Shown here: positions 23,074 through 30,433 of the stretch, in pieces
Numbering within the stretch: the stretch's first letter is position 1
How the letters are laid out: every line of letters starts with the position of its first letter
Virus record (IMG/VR): IMGVR_UViG_3300037189_015495
Location: 1-44,591 of that record
Reading direction: 5' to 3' (one strand)
DNA length: 44,591 nt
From: a virus
Made by a program: the position numbers and the translations under genes
Notes under the pieces: model-generated
What the model was told of the DNA's origin: nothing
The model's input: the letters and a program-made list of their open reading frames with translations, nothing else
Database searches by the model: none

Positions 23074-23596
23074 GGGTCGGCGAGGGAGGTTCAATTCCTC
23101 CCCTGCCGTACTGTTTCTCGAGCAAAGCAAAATCCTGTAGCGCATTGTGGGGCACAAAATAGCAGGGCGGGGGCTCACCATAGTACCACTTGGACTGCTT
23201 AGCGTCCTCGGCCTTGATCCACCCAACAATCTTATACTCTGGGCACTGTCCAGTTACGCAAACAATAACGCCGGAATCATCCGGCCTTACCTTTAGATCA
23301 GCGCGGGAGCTCCATCTGACCTCTATGTCTGTCAGATGTATGTCCGGTACATGGAAGGTGTTGACCCCGCAACCCCAGTAAACCCCTAACGCCTTGCATA
23401 CAGATAGCTCGGCGCAAGCAGACTCGATATGATTGCCCCATAACTGGCCGGCGTATCTTTCGGGGAACCTGTTCTTGCGCTTCATCAGGACTGCCTCGGC
23501 GTTGCGCCTAAGACCCACATTTCCGGCAGTCAAAACTTCACTTGCAGTAAGAACTACAGTGATGGCTTTATGACACTCTCGCACAAGGTCTATCAT
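23045..23596 (-). CDS. Unknown protein, possible restriction-endonuclease-like fold (183 aa)
   Basis: A 183-residue protein. The middle has IESACAELSVCKALGVYWGC, then FHVPDIHLTDIEVRWSSRADL and a VTGQCPEYKIVGWIKAEDAK segment. The spacing of Glu, PD and EVR resembles PD-(D/E)XK-type phage proteins, but the lysine of the motif is replaced by Arg, so this is a weak suggestion. The last 20 residues (GRGGIEPPSPTPSVSPIRRF) read through a tRNA T-arm-like sequence at 23084-23102 on the other strand, so the C-terminus may be a later addition. It is last in the DNA-metabolism operon. Confidence 0.6.
   Translation of the reverse strand: MIDLVRECHKAITVVLTASEVLTAGNVGLRRNAEAVLMKRKNRFPERYAGQLWGNHIESACAELSVCKALGVYWGCGVNTFHVPDIHLTDIEVRWSSRADLKVRPDDSGVIVCVTGQCPEYKIVGWIKAEDAKQSKWYYGEPPPCYFVPHNALQDFALLEKQYGRGGIEPPSPTPSVSPIRRF
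23084..23102 (+). other. tRNA T-arm-like hairpin
   Basis: GGGAGG-TTCAATT-CCTCCC is a perfect 6-bp stem with a TTCAATT loop that matches tRNA and tmRNA T-arms. What follows (CCTGCCG) would be an acceptor strand, but no matching 5' strand, D-arm or anticodon arm is found, so this is at most a remnant. It lies at the convergent gene junction and has no T-run. Confidence 0.4.
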
Positions 23597-23599
23597 CTG

Positions 23600-23914
23600 T
23601 CAGACTCGTCGTTTGTTTGATCGTGCCGTTGCACGCGCGGCGGCCGTAATGGGCTTGGTCTTGAAAATGTCTGTGAATATCGGGGTAGACTCGCCAACAT
23701 AGGAGCCAAGGATATTGTAGTTAAAGTATTCCTCGGCTTCCTCGGGGTTCATCTGGTCATTCTCCATCAGCTTGGAAATTATTTTCGCCTTGTCGTAAAC
23801 CACCAAGGGAGGGAGCCCGATCCTGTGCCCAATTCCAATAATGCAATCGTCGTAGTTAGTAACGAGCATCGCCCCCTCGGCAAGCTCTTCGATCTGCTCG
23901 ACAATCGACCTCAC
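23600..23914 (-). CDS. Unknown phage protein (104 aa)
   Basis: A 104-residue protein with a first half that is beta-rich (EGAMLVTNYDDCIIGIGHRI) and a second half with a helical MNPEEAEEYFNYNILGSYVG segment, a pattern seen in small hypothetical proteins of many phages. The C-terminus is basic (ARATARSNKRRV). The start is a GTG at 23912-23914 that overlaps the oxygenase stop (GTGA). No function assigned. Confidence 0.6.
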   Translation of the reverse strand: MRSIVEQIEELAEGAMLVTNYDDCIIGIGHRIGLPPLVVYDKAKIISKLMENDQMNPEEAEEYFNYNILGSYVGESTPIFTDIFKTKPITAAARATARSNKRRV

Positions 23915-24630
23915 CGGAAGTCATCTCCCAGAATCCAAGCCACCGCAACCCAACGCTCGCCCCACCAAGGAGCCCTCGCCCTGTGCGTGAGGAAGCTGGG
24001 GAAAAACACGCCGGCACCCTGCTCCCGCATGTACTTTTTATTATAGATCTTGTCGTACATTTGAAAACCTCCTCCGATATAATCAGTCGGCTTGGACAGG
24101 TTAAAAACTGCGGTGATTTTCCTTTTGCTCCCAACGAATGTGTCCCAGTGCCACGCAAAACGCTGGAATGCCCTGTACCTTAGCACCTGTACCGACTGGA
24201 TATCGTTTAGGCTGAACCGGTAGTTGGCATCGTTAACATTAAACACAGCGGTCAGTATCTTCTGGTACATCCATTCAAGTCGCTCGGTTCTTGGGAGCCA
24301 GACAGCCGAGCATGTTCTCGATAGGCTTGTCTGGGACTTGCCATCCTTGAGCACCGTAGCTCGCTCAAGCTGGGCAACGGTCGCGTCCAGAATAATGGAC
24401 ATGCACTGATTGGGCGTGAAAACATTCGGGAGACAAGTTCCGGCTGTTATGTCCTGCTCAGCAGTTATGCTGGGCGTGAAATTAGTGAAGGCTGGGTGTT
24501 TCACATGGTCAGTTAGCACTGAGGAACAGACAGATCGACCCGTTTGCGGATCTCCCGCAACTCCATGCCCAGCCTTCAAATCGGAAAGTATTACCCGTTG
24601 TTTACTTTGCAAATTATTTTTTTCCTTCAT
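23911..24630 (-). CDS. 2-oxoglutarate/Fe(II) oxygenase, PKHD-type
   Basis: A 239-residue oxygenase. The start is the ATG at 24628-24630 (MKEKNNLQSKQRVILSD), which overlaps the upstream stop as ATGA and has CAGGAG before it; a longer frame from 24783 is ignored. The iron triad is visible: His161 and Asp163 in FAWHWDTF, and His216 in SFLTHRA. Arg226 (WWGERWVAVAW) would bind the 2-oxoglutarate carboxylate. GGGFQMYD and VFFPSFLTH are typical of the PiuC/prolyl-4-hydroxylase-like group common in phages. The target (protein, nucleobase or small molecule) is unknown. The N-terminal 60 residues are an unrecognised extension. Confidence 0.82.
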   Translation of the reverse strand: MKEKNNLQSKQRVILSDLKAGHGVAGDPQTGRSVCSSVLTDHVKHPAFTNFTPSITAEQDITAGTCLPNVFTPNQCMSIILDATVAQLERATVLKDGKSQTSLSRTCSAVWLPRTERLEWMYQKILTAVFNVNDANYRFSLNDIQSVQVLRYRAFQRFAWHWDTFVGSKRKITAVFNLSKPTDYIGGGFQMYDKIYNKKYMREQGAGVFFPSFLTHRARAPWWGERWVAVAWILGDDFR

Positions 24631-24950
24631 TTGTTTTCTCCTGTTATTTGGGCAAGGGCTAAGCAAGCCCGAGCCAATGCATTTCTTGCGTGTATGGCTA
24701 CTGACTCTTGATCCTTTAATTCCACCCCATCCAAAATCATTAATGCTTGGAGGGCGTGTCTGGCCACTCTGGCCAGATGCCATCGCGGGTCTGACTCAAC
24801 GCCCTGATTCCACGATCCGGAGCCGTGCTTCCCGCTGACAAGACTTTCGTCCATCACCTCGATCATTGTTGTGTACGCAATCTCCGCCAACTGCTCGGTG
24901 CTTGGAGTAGTCCTCTCTATGGGTGCGCGGATGCATGTGGTATGGGTCAC
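24627..24950 (-). CDS. Unknown protein, possibly dATP/dGTP-diphosphohydrolase-like (107 aa)
   Basis: A 107-residue helical protein. GKHGSGSWNQGVESDPRWHL, then RHALQALMILDG and HARNALARACLAL, recall the pattern of short phage proteins annotated as dATP/dGTP diphosphohydrolases (DUF5664 type: SW, H..R...H, then A..N.L). The match is loose. The start is a GTG at 24950 overlapping the previous stop (GTGA). If correct, it would lower host dNTP pools or shape nucleotide supply during replication. Confidence 0.5.
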   Translation of the reverse strand: MTHTTCIRAPIERTTPSTEQLAEIAYTTMIEVMDESLVSGKHGSGSWNQGVESDPRWHLARVARHALQALMILDGVELKDQESVAIHARNALARACLALAQITGENK

Positions 24951-25162
24951 ATCTTCCTCTCTGGCCGGCTTGGTCTTTCCAGCCCGTACATCGCGTTCTC
25001 GGTGCCCTTAACCTCGGACATGTCCACACAGATATGCTCTCCAGTGTTAAGCTCTATTAAGTAAACTGGGTTGTCTGTCTTCCCGTAATCAATCAGCGCA
25101 AGCCAAAGCCCCTCGCCTCTCGGTGTCTGCACCCACCTTTCGTTAGGAAGAAAGGCTATCAT
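24947..25162 (-). CDS. Unknown small protein (71 aa)
   Basis: A 71-residue protein, MIAFLPNERWVQTPRGEGLW onward, mainly beta-rich (PVYLIELNTGEHICVDMSEV) with a basic end. The fold may be a small SH3-like barrel, but this is a guess from the strand pattern. It starts directly after the helicase stop and overlaps the next gene by four bases. Confidence 0.55.
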   Translation of the reverse strand: MIAFLPNERWVQTPRGEGLWLALIDYGKTDNPVYLIELNTGEHICVDMSEVKGTENAMYGLERPSRPERKM

Positions 25163-26452
25163 CTACAAAGCCTCGGGCGGGTCGTAGTGAAAGGACTGGT
25201 GCTTGGGATTAAACTTAAAGGGAATGTCTGCGGAGTTTGATCCACGACGAGACTTCCTTATTTTAACATACAACTTGCAGTCATTTAGCTTGGCGTTTCT
25301 TCGGTCAAGAATAAGGACTTCGTCCGCATTCTCTGCCAGCCCGTTGCTGTCCTTGAGGTGATGCAGTTCCGCCTGCTGGTCGTACACGCTTTGGCGGTTT
25401 AGCTGTACGCATCCAAGTATTGGTATCTCAAGCTCCTTGGCTAAGGCCTTGGTGTGCGCGGCAACCATCTCAAGCTCCCTTGCTCGGGAGTCTTGCTTCT
25501 TGCTGTCCACATGAACCTTGCCGAGTAGGTCTATTACCAGAAGATTGCACCCCTTTCGCACAAGTCGCCTCGCCTCCGCCCTGACCTCATGCATCGACCA
25601 TGTTGGTCTATCCATTATGGTGAGTGGCAGGGTTGTCATTTTTTCGGCAACTTCCTCTAGTTCCTGCATCTTGTTACCGGTCAGACCGCCCATCGTGCGC
25701 AGATCGTCAGTGCTAATCACTCCGGACAGGGCGATCATCCTCTCGGCAATATCGCTAGCCGATAGCTCCATGCTGATGTAGCCACATTGTGCCCCATGCT
25801 TCAGCGCATTATTGCAAAGCTGAATTGCGAAAGCCGACTTGCCCATGTTGGTAAACCCAGCAAGCAAGATAAGATGCCCGTTGCACAAACCGCCGATATG
25901 GTGGTCAAGGTCTGGGTATCCGGTGGGAATGCCGGCAAATTTTAGGCCGGACTTCGCGAGGGTCTTTGCCCTCTCTGCGACTTTGACGGCAGCGTCACCC
26001 ACAGCTACCCCCTTCTGCCGGCTATAACCGCCATTTGAATACTGCTCGAGGGTCGCAGCAATCTCGTCCGACTTGTGTCCTGCCTTAATAAGGCGGAGCC
26101 CCTCCTCTGCTGACTGATACATCGCCCGTATCCTCGCAAGCTCAACAAGGCGATCCTCAAATCCGGCCATATTATTCCGGACTGAAACCAGTGGCTGGCT
26201 CATCACGACCGACAGGAAGGTTTGCACCAAGGGTCGGTCTGCGTGCTTAATCTCGCCCAAGACTAGCAGTGGGTCAGCGGGGGCATTGCGAATGCTTAGC
26301 TTTCTTAGCGCATCGTGCAGATACTTTGCCGCTGGGTTTCCGAATAGCTCAGAGCTCCAACCGCAAACCTCTTTATGCGCCTCTGGGTCTGACATTGCCG
26401 TGGCAAGCACGGACTTTTCCAAGTCAAAATCAAATAGGACGGTATCGCTCAT
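25163..26452 (-). CDS. dnaB: Replicative DNA helicase, DnaB-like
   Basis: A 429-residue DnaB-family helicase. The N-terminal helical domain (residues 1-105) is followed by a linker and a RecA-like motor with Walker A GFTNMGKS (199-206), Walker B LLVIDLLG (Asp308) and a QLNRQS motif near residue 350, then DNGL-type and LILDRRN segments. It unwinds DNA at the fork. No helicase loader or primase was recognised nearby, so host DnaG and loader are probably used. It overlaps the resolvase-like gene by four bases and sits in the middle of the DNA-metabolism operon. Confidence 0.9.
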   Translation of the reverse strand: MSDTVLFDFDLEKSVLATAMSDPEAHKEVCGWSSELFGNPAAKYLHDALRKLSIRNAPADPLLVLGEIKHADRPLVQTFLSVVMSQPLVSVRNNMAGFEDRLVELARIRAMYQSAEEGLRLIKAGHKSDEIAATLEQYSNGGYSRQKGVAVGDAAVKVAERAKTLAKSGLKFAGIPTGYPDLDHHIGGLCNGHLILLAGFTNMGKSAFAIQLCNNALKHGAQCGYISMELSASDIAERMIALSGVISTDDLRTMGGLTGNKMQELEEVAEKMTTLPLTIMDRPTWSMHEVRAEARRLVRKGCNLLVIDLLGKVHVDSKKQDSRARELEMVAAHTKALAKELEIPILGCVQLNRQSVYDQQAELHHLKDSNGLAENADEVLILDRRNAKLNDCKLYVKIRKSRRGSNSADIPFKFNPKHQSFHYDPPEAL

Positions 26453-26802
26453 ACGGCTGGGTTATTTTTCCACTCGAGCGATGCTCGCGGGGGCTGGAGA
26501 AGTATCTTGTGCAGATCCTCGGCTCGCATGGCCACCATCCATCCGGTCTTGTTGCGCTTGAATGCGACCGCCGGAGTCTTGTCCTTGCCGGCATCTCGAA
26601 CAGCCTGCTCGATTGCCTTCCAAATGTTCAAATTCTCAACCCACTTAACTTCCCAGTGGAATCCGTCATCGGAGACAACATCCGGAGAATCTGGGGAACC
26701 GGAGTATTGTCTTCCTCGGCGGGCTGAGATGCCGTAAGTGCGCAGGAAATCTCTCCACAGTCTTTCCCCGCGCTTGCCCTTCTGGCAACCATTGATCGGC
26801 AT
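26449..26802 (-). CDS. Holliday-junction-resolvase-like PD-(D/E)XK nuclease (117 aa)
   Basis: A 117-residue small nuclease. The active-site pattern is complete: Glu13 (GKRGERLWRDFL), Asp41 (SPDSPDVV) and Glu51-Val-Lys53 (FHWEVKWVE). Proteins of this size and motif spacing in phages are taken as Holliday junction resolvases or structure-specific nucleases (Hjc-like). It would resolve branched intermediates before packaging or after recombination. It lies between the 88-residue gene and the helicase. Confidence 0.7.
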   Translation of the reverse strand: MPINGCQKGKRGERLWRDFLRTYGISARRGRQYSGSPDSPDVVSDDGFHWEVKWVENLNIWKAIEQAVRDAGKDKTPAVAFKRNKTGWMVAMRAEDLHKILLQPPRASLEWKNNPAV

Positions 26803-26822
26803 CTCAACCCCCTCAGATCGTC

Positions 26823-27089
26823 TTAGAATATTTCCGAAGACGCGCCGGCTAGGCTAGATCCCTCGATCTCGGTGAGTGAGATCGAAAGCATCTTGTTGCC
26901 GTTCTTATCATCGCGAACCCAGCAAGCGGCTTTGTACTTGCCTGCCGGAATCTCGATACCCTCATCCACCCACTTGTCGCCGTCCTTCTTCCGTGGACTT
27001 GTGAACTTGGGTGCCTTGGGGTTTTCTTCAGCCCGTTTATTCCCAAACAGGTTGATCTTTACTGCTTTGCCTTGCGTTTCCGTGGCCAT
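26823..27089 (-). CDS. Unknown small protein, possibly ssDNA-binding (88 aa)
   Basis: An 88-residue basic protein, MATETQGKAVKINLFGNKRA onward, with KYKAACWVRDDKNGNKMLSI, a strand pattern like an OB fold with an acidic, Phe-terminated C-terminus (ASSEIF), as in SSB proteins. It overlaps the exonuclease gene by 31 bases. Proximity to exonuclease and annealing protein supports a single-strand-binding role, but the family is not certain. Confidence 0.5.
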   Translation of the reverse strand: MATETQGKAVKINLFGNKRAEENPKAPKFTSPRKKDGDKWVDEGIEIPAGKYKAACWVRDDKNGNKMLSISLTEIEGSSLAGASSEIF

Positions 27090-27796
27090 GTGTTTCCTTT
27101 CGTGCGATCCTCTAGTTTTTTGTATTCAGAATGAAGGCGTAGGATCGCGTTCCACACCTCAGTCTGATGGGTAAGGTCTTCTATTTTCCGCTCCTCGATA
27201 TCCCCGTCTTTGCCGATCCTCAAAAGGACTGCCGATTGCACGGATTCGTCAAACGGCAACTGGTCTTCATACAACATCTTGTAGGCAGCAATCTGTACGG
27301 AGTATTCGGCGTGTAGGCGCGAGCCCGTTTTGTAGTCGCAGATAAAGACCGTACCGTCCTGAGCCCTAGCAATTAGATCAACAGTTCCGCCGTACCCGAG
27401 GTTCTCGCTCGCGAATTGAACCTCAGAATAAATCTTTTCAAACTTCCCCTTAGACCACCATGACTTCCAAGTCTCAAATATGTTGGTGGCATCATTCACC
27501 TCGTCCTTGTTGCACTTTGAGAAGTCGCCCTGTTTCCCGTTAAGGAAGCAGTCAATCTGGAAGTGTACGATTGAGCCCACCCGCCTGCCCCTGCCCCCGT
27601 GCTCCTCAAGGCACTTTCCCTGCTTGCCGAGTCCGTGCGCCCAAGGCACTAGGGCTGGCTTGGATATGTGCTTGCCAAGTATGGCGGTTACGGAGGGCAG
27701 ATCGACCACCCTGCTTCCAATCTGAATCGAGTACTTCTGATGCGGGGCATCCAGATCGAGAACAACCTTATCGCTCACAAGGTAAGCCCTCCCCAT
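27059..27796 (-). CDS. RecB/Cas4-like PD-(D/E)XK exonuclease
   Basis: A 245-residue nuclease of the RecB/Cas4/YqaJ type. His78 (GSIVHFQID), Glu125 (SEVQF), Asp140 (GTVDLIA), Asp154-Tyr-Lys156 (CDYKTG) and the terminal QxxxY motif (QIAAYKM, Gln168 and Tyr172) are all in order. With the annealing-type protein upstream it forms a two-component recombination pair, as in lambda Red, and would trim ends to make single strands. The start is an ATG at 27794-27796, inside the end of the tiny membrane ORF. Confidence 0.82.
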   Translation of the reverse strand: MGRAYLVSDKVVLDLDAPHQKYSIQIGSRVVDLPSVTAILGKHISKPALVPWAHGLGKQGKCLEEHGGRGRRVGSIVHFQIDCFLNGKQGDFSKCNKDEVNDATNIFETWKSWWSKGKFEKIYSEVQFASENLGYGGTVDLIARAQDGTVFICDYKTGSRLHAEYSVQIAAYKMLYEDQLPFDESVQSAVLLRIGKDGDIEERKIEDLTHQTEVWNAILRLHSEYKKLEDRTKGNTWPRKRKAKQ

Positions 27797-27879
27797 TTTA
27801 AGCAGTAATAAACGCAGAAAAGCATAAGCATGATGCTGATAACCACGCCCAAGTTGTCTTCGTTATTTGGTCGTATCAT
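27775..27879 (-). CDS. Tiny membrane protein (34 aa)
   Basis: A 34-residue reading frame, MIRPNNEDNLGVVISIMLML onward, with one hydrophobic segment (residues 11-26). It overlaps both neighbours: its ATGA is shared with the stop of the 58-residue gene, and it ends inside the exonuclease gene. The tight overlaps suggest it is translated. Its start immediately follows a CTGCTAAGCAG palindrome; no Shine-Dalgarno sequence is visible. Confidence 0.45.
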   Translation of the reverse strand: MIRPNNEDNLGVVISIMLMLFCVYYCLKWGGLTL

Positions 27880-28052
27880 CTGCTTAGCAGACGCTTTGGG
27901 CGTTTAGATTTGCGCTTTGCAAGTTTCATATCCCTCTCCATCTCCCTAAGTATCTTGTGCCAAGCAATTTCCTCAACGATGACATCCCTCCAGCCATAGT
28001 CCTTGTGCTTGGACATGCGCCACTCGGTAAATTTCTTACTGCTGTAGCTCAC
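27876..28052 (-). CDS. Small basic protein (58 aa)
   Basis: A 58-residue frame starting with GTG at 28050-28052, nine bases after AAGGA; an internal ATG at 28016 gives 46 residues. The product is basic: SKHKDYGWRDVIVEEIAWHK, then RKSKRPKRLLSR at the end. It overlaps the annealing-type gene by 17 bases. The last codons and stop are formed by a CTGCTAAGCAG palindrome followed by ATGA. Probably nucleic-acid binding; family unknown. Confidence 0.5.
   Translation of the reverse strand: MSYSSKKFTEWRMSKHKDYGWRDVIVEEIAWHKILREMERDMKLAKRKSKRPKRLLSR
27880..27890. repeat. CTGCTWAGCAG palindrome, copy 4
   Basis: CTGCTTAGCAG (CTGCTAAGCAG on the minus strand) encodes the last residues of the 58-residue gene and directly precedes the ATG of the 34-residue gene. 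Confidence 0.6.
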
Positions 28053-28695
28053 AAAGTTTTTTCCTTACCGCAGTGGGGTGCCGGCCTATGACATCCAAAA
28101 GGCCACTGTCCGCCACATCCATGAAGGGCTTATCCACTCCGTTGGGGGGCGGGACTGCCGGAAACTTAACCCCAATCTTTTTGCAGCTAGCCTCGCTTAG
28201 CGAGCGAGAGAACGCATAAAGATCTTCTTCGGTCAAATTGTGCGCGCTGCATGCCGCGATGAACCGATCCGCCACATCCACTACGGAGTTACTCTTTAAA
28301 GGTATCTTAACCACATTTTCCGGCACCTCTATTTTAGCGGGGTTAGCCTTGTACACCTCATCGGCCGAGCACATTGCGTCCTCAATTCCGATGCCCAGCA
28401 TTCCCAGTGCCCTGCCAACCGCGCTTGTCTCGGCGTTTTCAAGTGCGCTCATTCCGTTAACCGTCCCCGTCCACTTGGCTTGGCTATGTCCGACAAAAAA
28501 CCGTTCCGGCGTTTCGCAGTCCGGAGTAACAGTTGCTTTAATAAAAACATGCTCGGCTGGATTCCCGAAAATTTCCGTTACTATCTTTCCGTTTTTGTAG
28601 ACCTTGTGAAACACTCCCACCCGAGTGTGAACCTGTACATATTGCGCCCCACCGCGAATGCTGATCGACTTCACTTCACCATGCGTTGTTTTCAT
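28036..28695 (-). CDS. Single-strand annealing-type recombination protein
   Basis: A 219-residue protein. The N-terminal domain contains ALENAETSAVGRALGMLGIG (near residues 84-104), a motif shared by Erf-type and related phage annealing proteins (ENxETSAVGRAL), preceded by a beta-rich part with SIRGGAQYVQVHTRVGVFH. The C-terminal third is helical with an HTH-like end (GLLDVIGRHPTAVRKKLCE). It would anneal complementary single strands made by the exonuclease two genes downstream. Subfamily is not settled. Confidence 0.65.
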   Translation of the reverse strand: MKTTHGEVKSISIRGGAQYVQVHTRVGVFHKVYKNGKIVTEIFGNPAEHVFIKATVTPDCETPERFFVGHSQAKWTGTVNGMSALENAETSAVGRALGMLGIGIEDAMCSADEVYKANPAKIEVPENVVKIPLKSNSVVDVADRFIAACSAHNLTEEDLYAFSRSLSEASCKKIGVKFPAVPPPNGVDKPFMDVADSGLLDVIGRHPTAVRKKLCELQQ

Positions 28696-28720
28696 TGACT
28701 GATATTCCTCCTATTTTGTT

Positions 28721-28933
28721 TTAGTTTTTCTTCATCAAGGCCGAGTCAACCCAGCACTTGTTTGTCAAACGGCGGTCATTGGGACATTTGCGCAGGCCGA
28801 CCTTGCTCGACCAGTTGCGCGCGCTCCCGTAAGTTCGGTTTAAATAAATTGCGACATCCCGTAAAGTCCACCAAGGCTTCGCCAGTACATCGGTAATTTC
28901 CTGCGAAGAATATTTCGTAAACTTTGAGGCCAT
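28721..28933 (-). CDS. HTH protein, excisionase- or repressor-like (70 aa)
   Basis: A 70-residue protein with a winged-helix/MerR-type HTH: WWTLRDVAIYLNRTYGSARN followed by WSSKVGLRKCPNDRRLTNKC. This is the form of small excisionases and AlpA-like regulators. It is first in the DNA-metabolism operon and diverges from the ribbon-helix-helix/integrase genes across a control region full of inverted repeats, so it may be a switch protein, an excisionase, or both. Confidence 0.6.
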   Translation of the reverse strand: MASKFTKYSSQEITDVLAKPWWTLRDVAIYLNRTYGSARNWSSKVGLRKCPNDRRLTNKCWVDSALMKKN

Positions 28934-29051
28934 GGAATGTAGTTACTTTCTGGATATTATCTGTCAACAGATATTTAATATTTGAATAAAATATTTAGTA
29001 TATGATAATATATACTTGACATCTGTCATTACCTGTCACAGATTGTCAGCA
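28934..29051. promoter_or_regulatory. Divergent AT-rich switch region with ATCTGT/ACAGAT operators
   Basis: The perfect inverted repeat ATCTGT-CA-ACAGAT is at 28959-28972, and a second pair of the same half-sites lies at 29021-29026 and 29038-29043 (11-base gap). TGTCA recurs four times. Plus-strand promoters: TTGAAT (28982-28987), 16 bases, GATAAT (29004-29009); and TTGACA (29016-29021) overlapping the second operator. A TTGACA also lies in the first operator on the minus strand. The layout is that of a repressor-controlled divergent promoter. Confidence 0.6.
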
Positions 29052-29321
29052 ATGAAAACAAAAATAACTAAGAACATATCGGGTCACTTGTCCGGTGGTG
29101 CGCTGGCGCACAACATTGGTTTGCGTTGCCCGAAAGACCTCAAGCTGGCCGTCGAGCGGATGGCCAGATTGTTGGACAGGTCGGAGAACTCGATCATATG
29201 TGAATGCGTCATGGCCATAGATGAGATGTCCCGCGCATTGACAGATAGAGATGCAGGGCACATGCCAAAGATGGTGTACTTACTGCGAAGCGCGACTCAG
29301 TACATGGCCTCAAAAGGATAG
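29052..29321 (+). CDS. Ribbon-helix-helix regulator upstream of integrase (89 aa)
   Basis: An 89-residue protein. The ATG at 29052 (MKTKITKNISGHLSGGALAH) is preferred over 29016, which lies within the promoter. Strand NIGLRCPKDLKLAVERMARL, then LDRSENSIICECVMAIDEM, is a ribbon-helix-helix domain. The C-terminal tail (MPKMVYLLRSATQYMASKG) is helical. It precedes integrase by five bases and faces the HTH gene, so it is the best candidate for a lysogeny regulator in the absence of a CI-type repressor. Leader is short and no Shine-Dalgarno sequence is clear. Confidence 0.6.
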   Translation: MKTKITKNISGHLSGGALAHNIGLRCPKDLKLAVERMARLLDRSENSIICECVMAIDEMSRALTDRDAGHMPKMVYLLRSATQYMASKG

Positions 29322-29325
29322 TCAT

Positions 29326-30363
29326 ATGGCGAGTCTTCATAAGGTAAGAGGCAAGTGGTATGTCTTTTACCGGCTATCCGGACAGCAAAAGTGTTTATCT
29401 ACAAAGCAGATAGGCAGAACCCCAAACGCCGTAGCCCGCTCCATTCTGGATAAGTACATCCAGATGGAGGGCGCGGCAAAGCACGGTGTGCCATGGGTAG
29501 ACTCTTCCCAGCCTGTGTCTGCATTGATTGATATGTATTGGCAATCAGCACCTTCCATGGCTCTTTGTACCCATACCAAGAAGGGCGCGCTATTAAATAA
29601 ATTACGAAGATTCATGGGAAAACAGAGCGCAAGTTCTGTAACGGTAATTGATGCCGAGCGGTTTATGAACTTAGGGCTAAATCCCTCATTGGGCGATAGC
29701 ACGAAAGATACATATAAAAACTTCATAGCTTCCCTGTGGGCTTGGGGGATTACCCGAAAGCTCGTTTGTGAGAATCCTTGGAAGGAATTAAAGTACCGTA
29801 GGACTCCAAAGGTTCCTCGCAGATGCTTAACCCAAGAGGAACTAGTAACCCTCTTGACCGGAACCAAGGGGTACATTTTGTTGGCAATATGCTTGGGCTT
29901 TTATCAAGGCGCGCGGATTGGCGACTGCATCGCGCTACATGCCGAGGACATTGATTTTAATAACCGGTTAATAACTTTTCGCCAGCGCAAGGGCAGCAGG
30001 GTCAATGCCCCAAAGTCCCAGACCATGCCGTTACATCCCAAGCTGCAAGAAATCTTGGGAGCGATTCCGCTGGTTTCCGGCAAGAGAGTAATTCCGCTCA
30101 CAGCGTCCGACCTTGGAACTAGGGTTTCCAATGCAATGAGGAAGGTCGGGATAAACGCAACGCATCATTATCTGCGCCACACCTTCATCACCTCGATCAT
30201 TAACAGGCGACAAGGGCTCGCGCAGGCATCAGAGCTTGCCGGACATTCAAGCTGGAACATTACGCGCAAGTACACCCACTTGGCGGTCGAGGAGCTAAGG
30301 CCTGCAATCGAGGCTCACAATAACAATAGCATAACAAGGCCGGTGCCAACCGCTGATCTATAG
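29326..30363 (+). CDS. int: Tyrosine-type site-specific integrase
   Basis: A 345-residue integrase. The ATG at 29326-29328 (MASLHKVRGKWYVFYRLSGQ) has AAGGA eight bases upstream; a longer frame from 29251 overlaps the previous gene. An N-terminal DNA-binding part and a SAM-like core domain (ending near 160) precede the catalytic domain with Arg197 (GARIGD), Lys222 (RQRKGS), His281-Arg284 (HYLRHTF), His307 (LAGHSSW) and Tyr316 (RKYTHLA). It would join attP and attB by strand exchange. The tRNA-end sequence 75 bases past its stop is the likely attP core. Confidence 0.9.
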   Translation: MASLHKVRGKWYVFYRLSGQQKCLSTKQIGRTPNAVARSILDKYIQMEGAAKHGVPWVDSSQPVSALIDMYWQSAPSMALCTHTKKGALLNKLRRFMGKQSASSVTVIDAERFMNLGLNPSLGDSTKDTYKNFIASLWAWGITRKLVCENPWKELKYRRTPKVPRRCLTQEELVTLLTGTKGYILLAICLGFYQGARIGDCIALHAEDIDFNNRLITFRQRKGSRVNAPKSQTMPLHPKLQEILGAIPLVSGKRVIPLTASDLGTRVSNAMRKVGINATHHYLRHTFITSIINRRQGLAQASELAGHSSWNITRKYTHLAVEELRPAIEAHNNNSITRPVPTADL

Positions 30364-30433
30364 TGACATTTATAGCTGAAAGCAGATACCGCAAGTGGCT
30401 GATGCGTCGAATGTTTGTTACCTACAGAGATAA

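Noticed and set aside
23040-23110. Complete tRNA gene
   Set aside because: Only a T-arm-like hairpin is present; no paired acceptor stem, D-arm or anticodon arm could be built.
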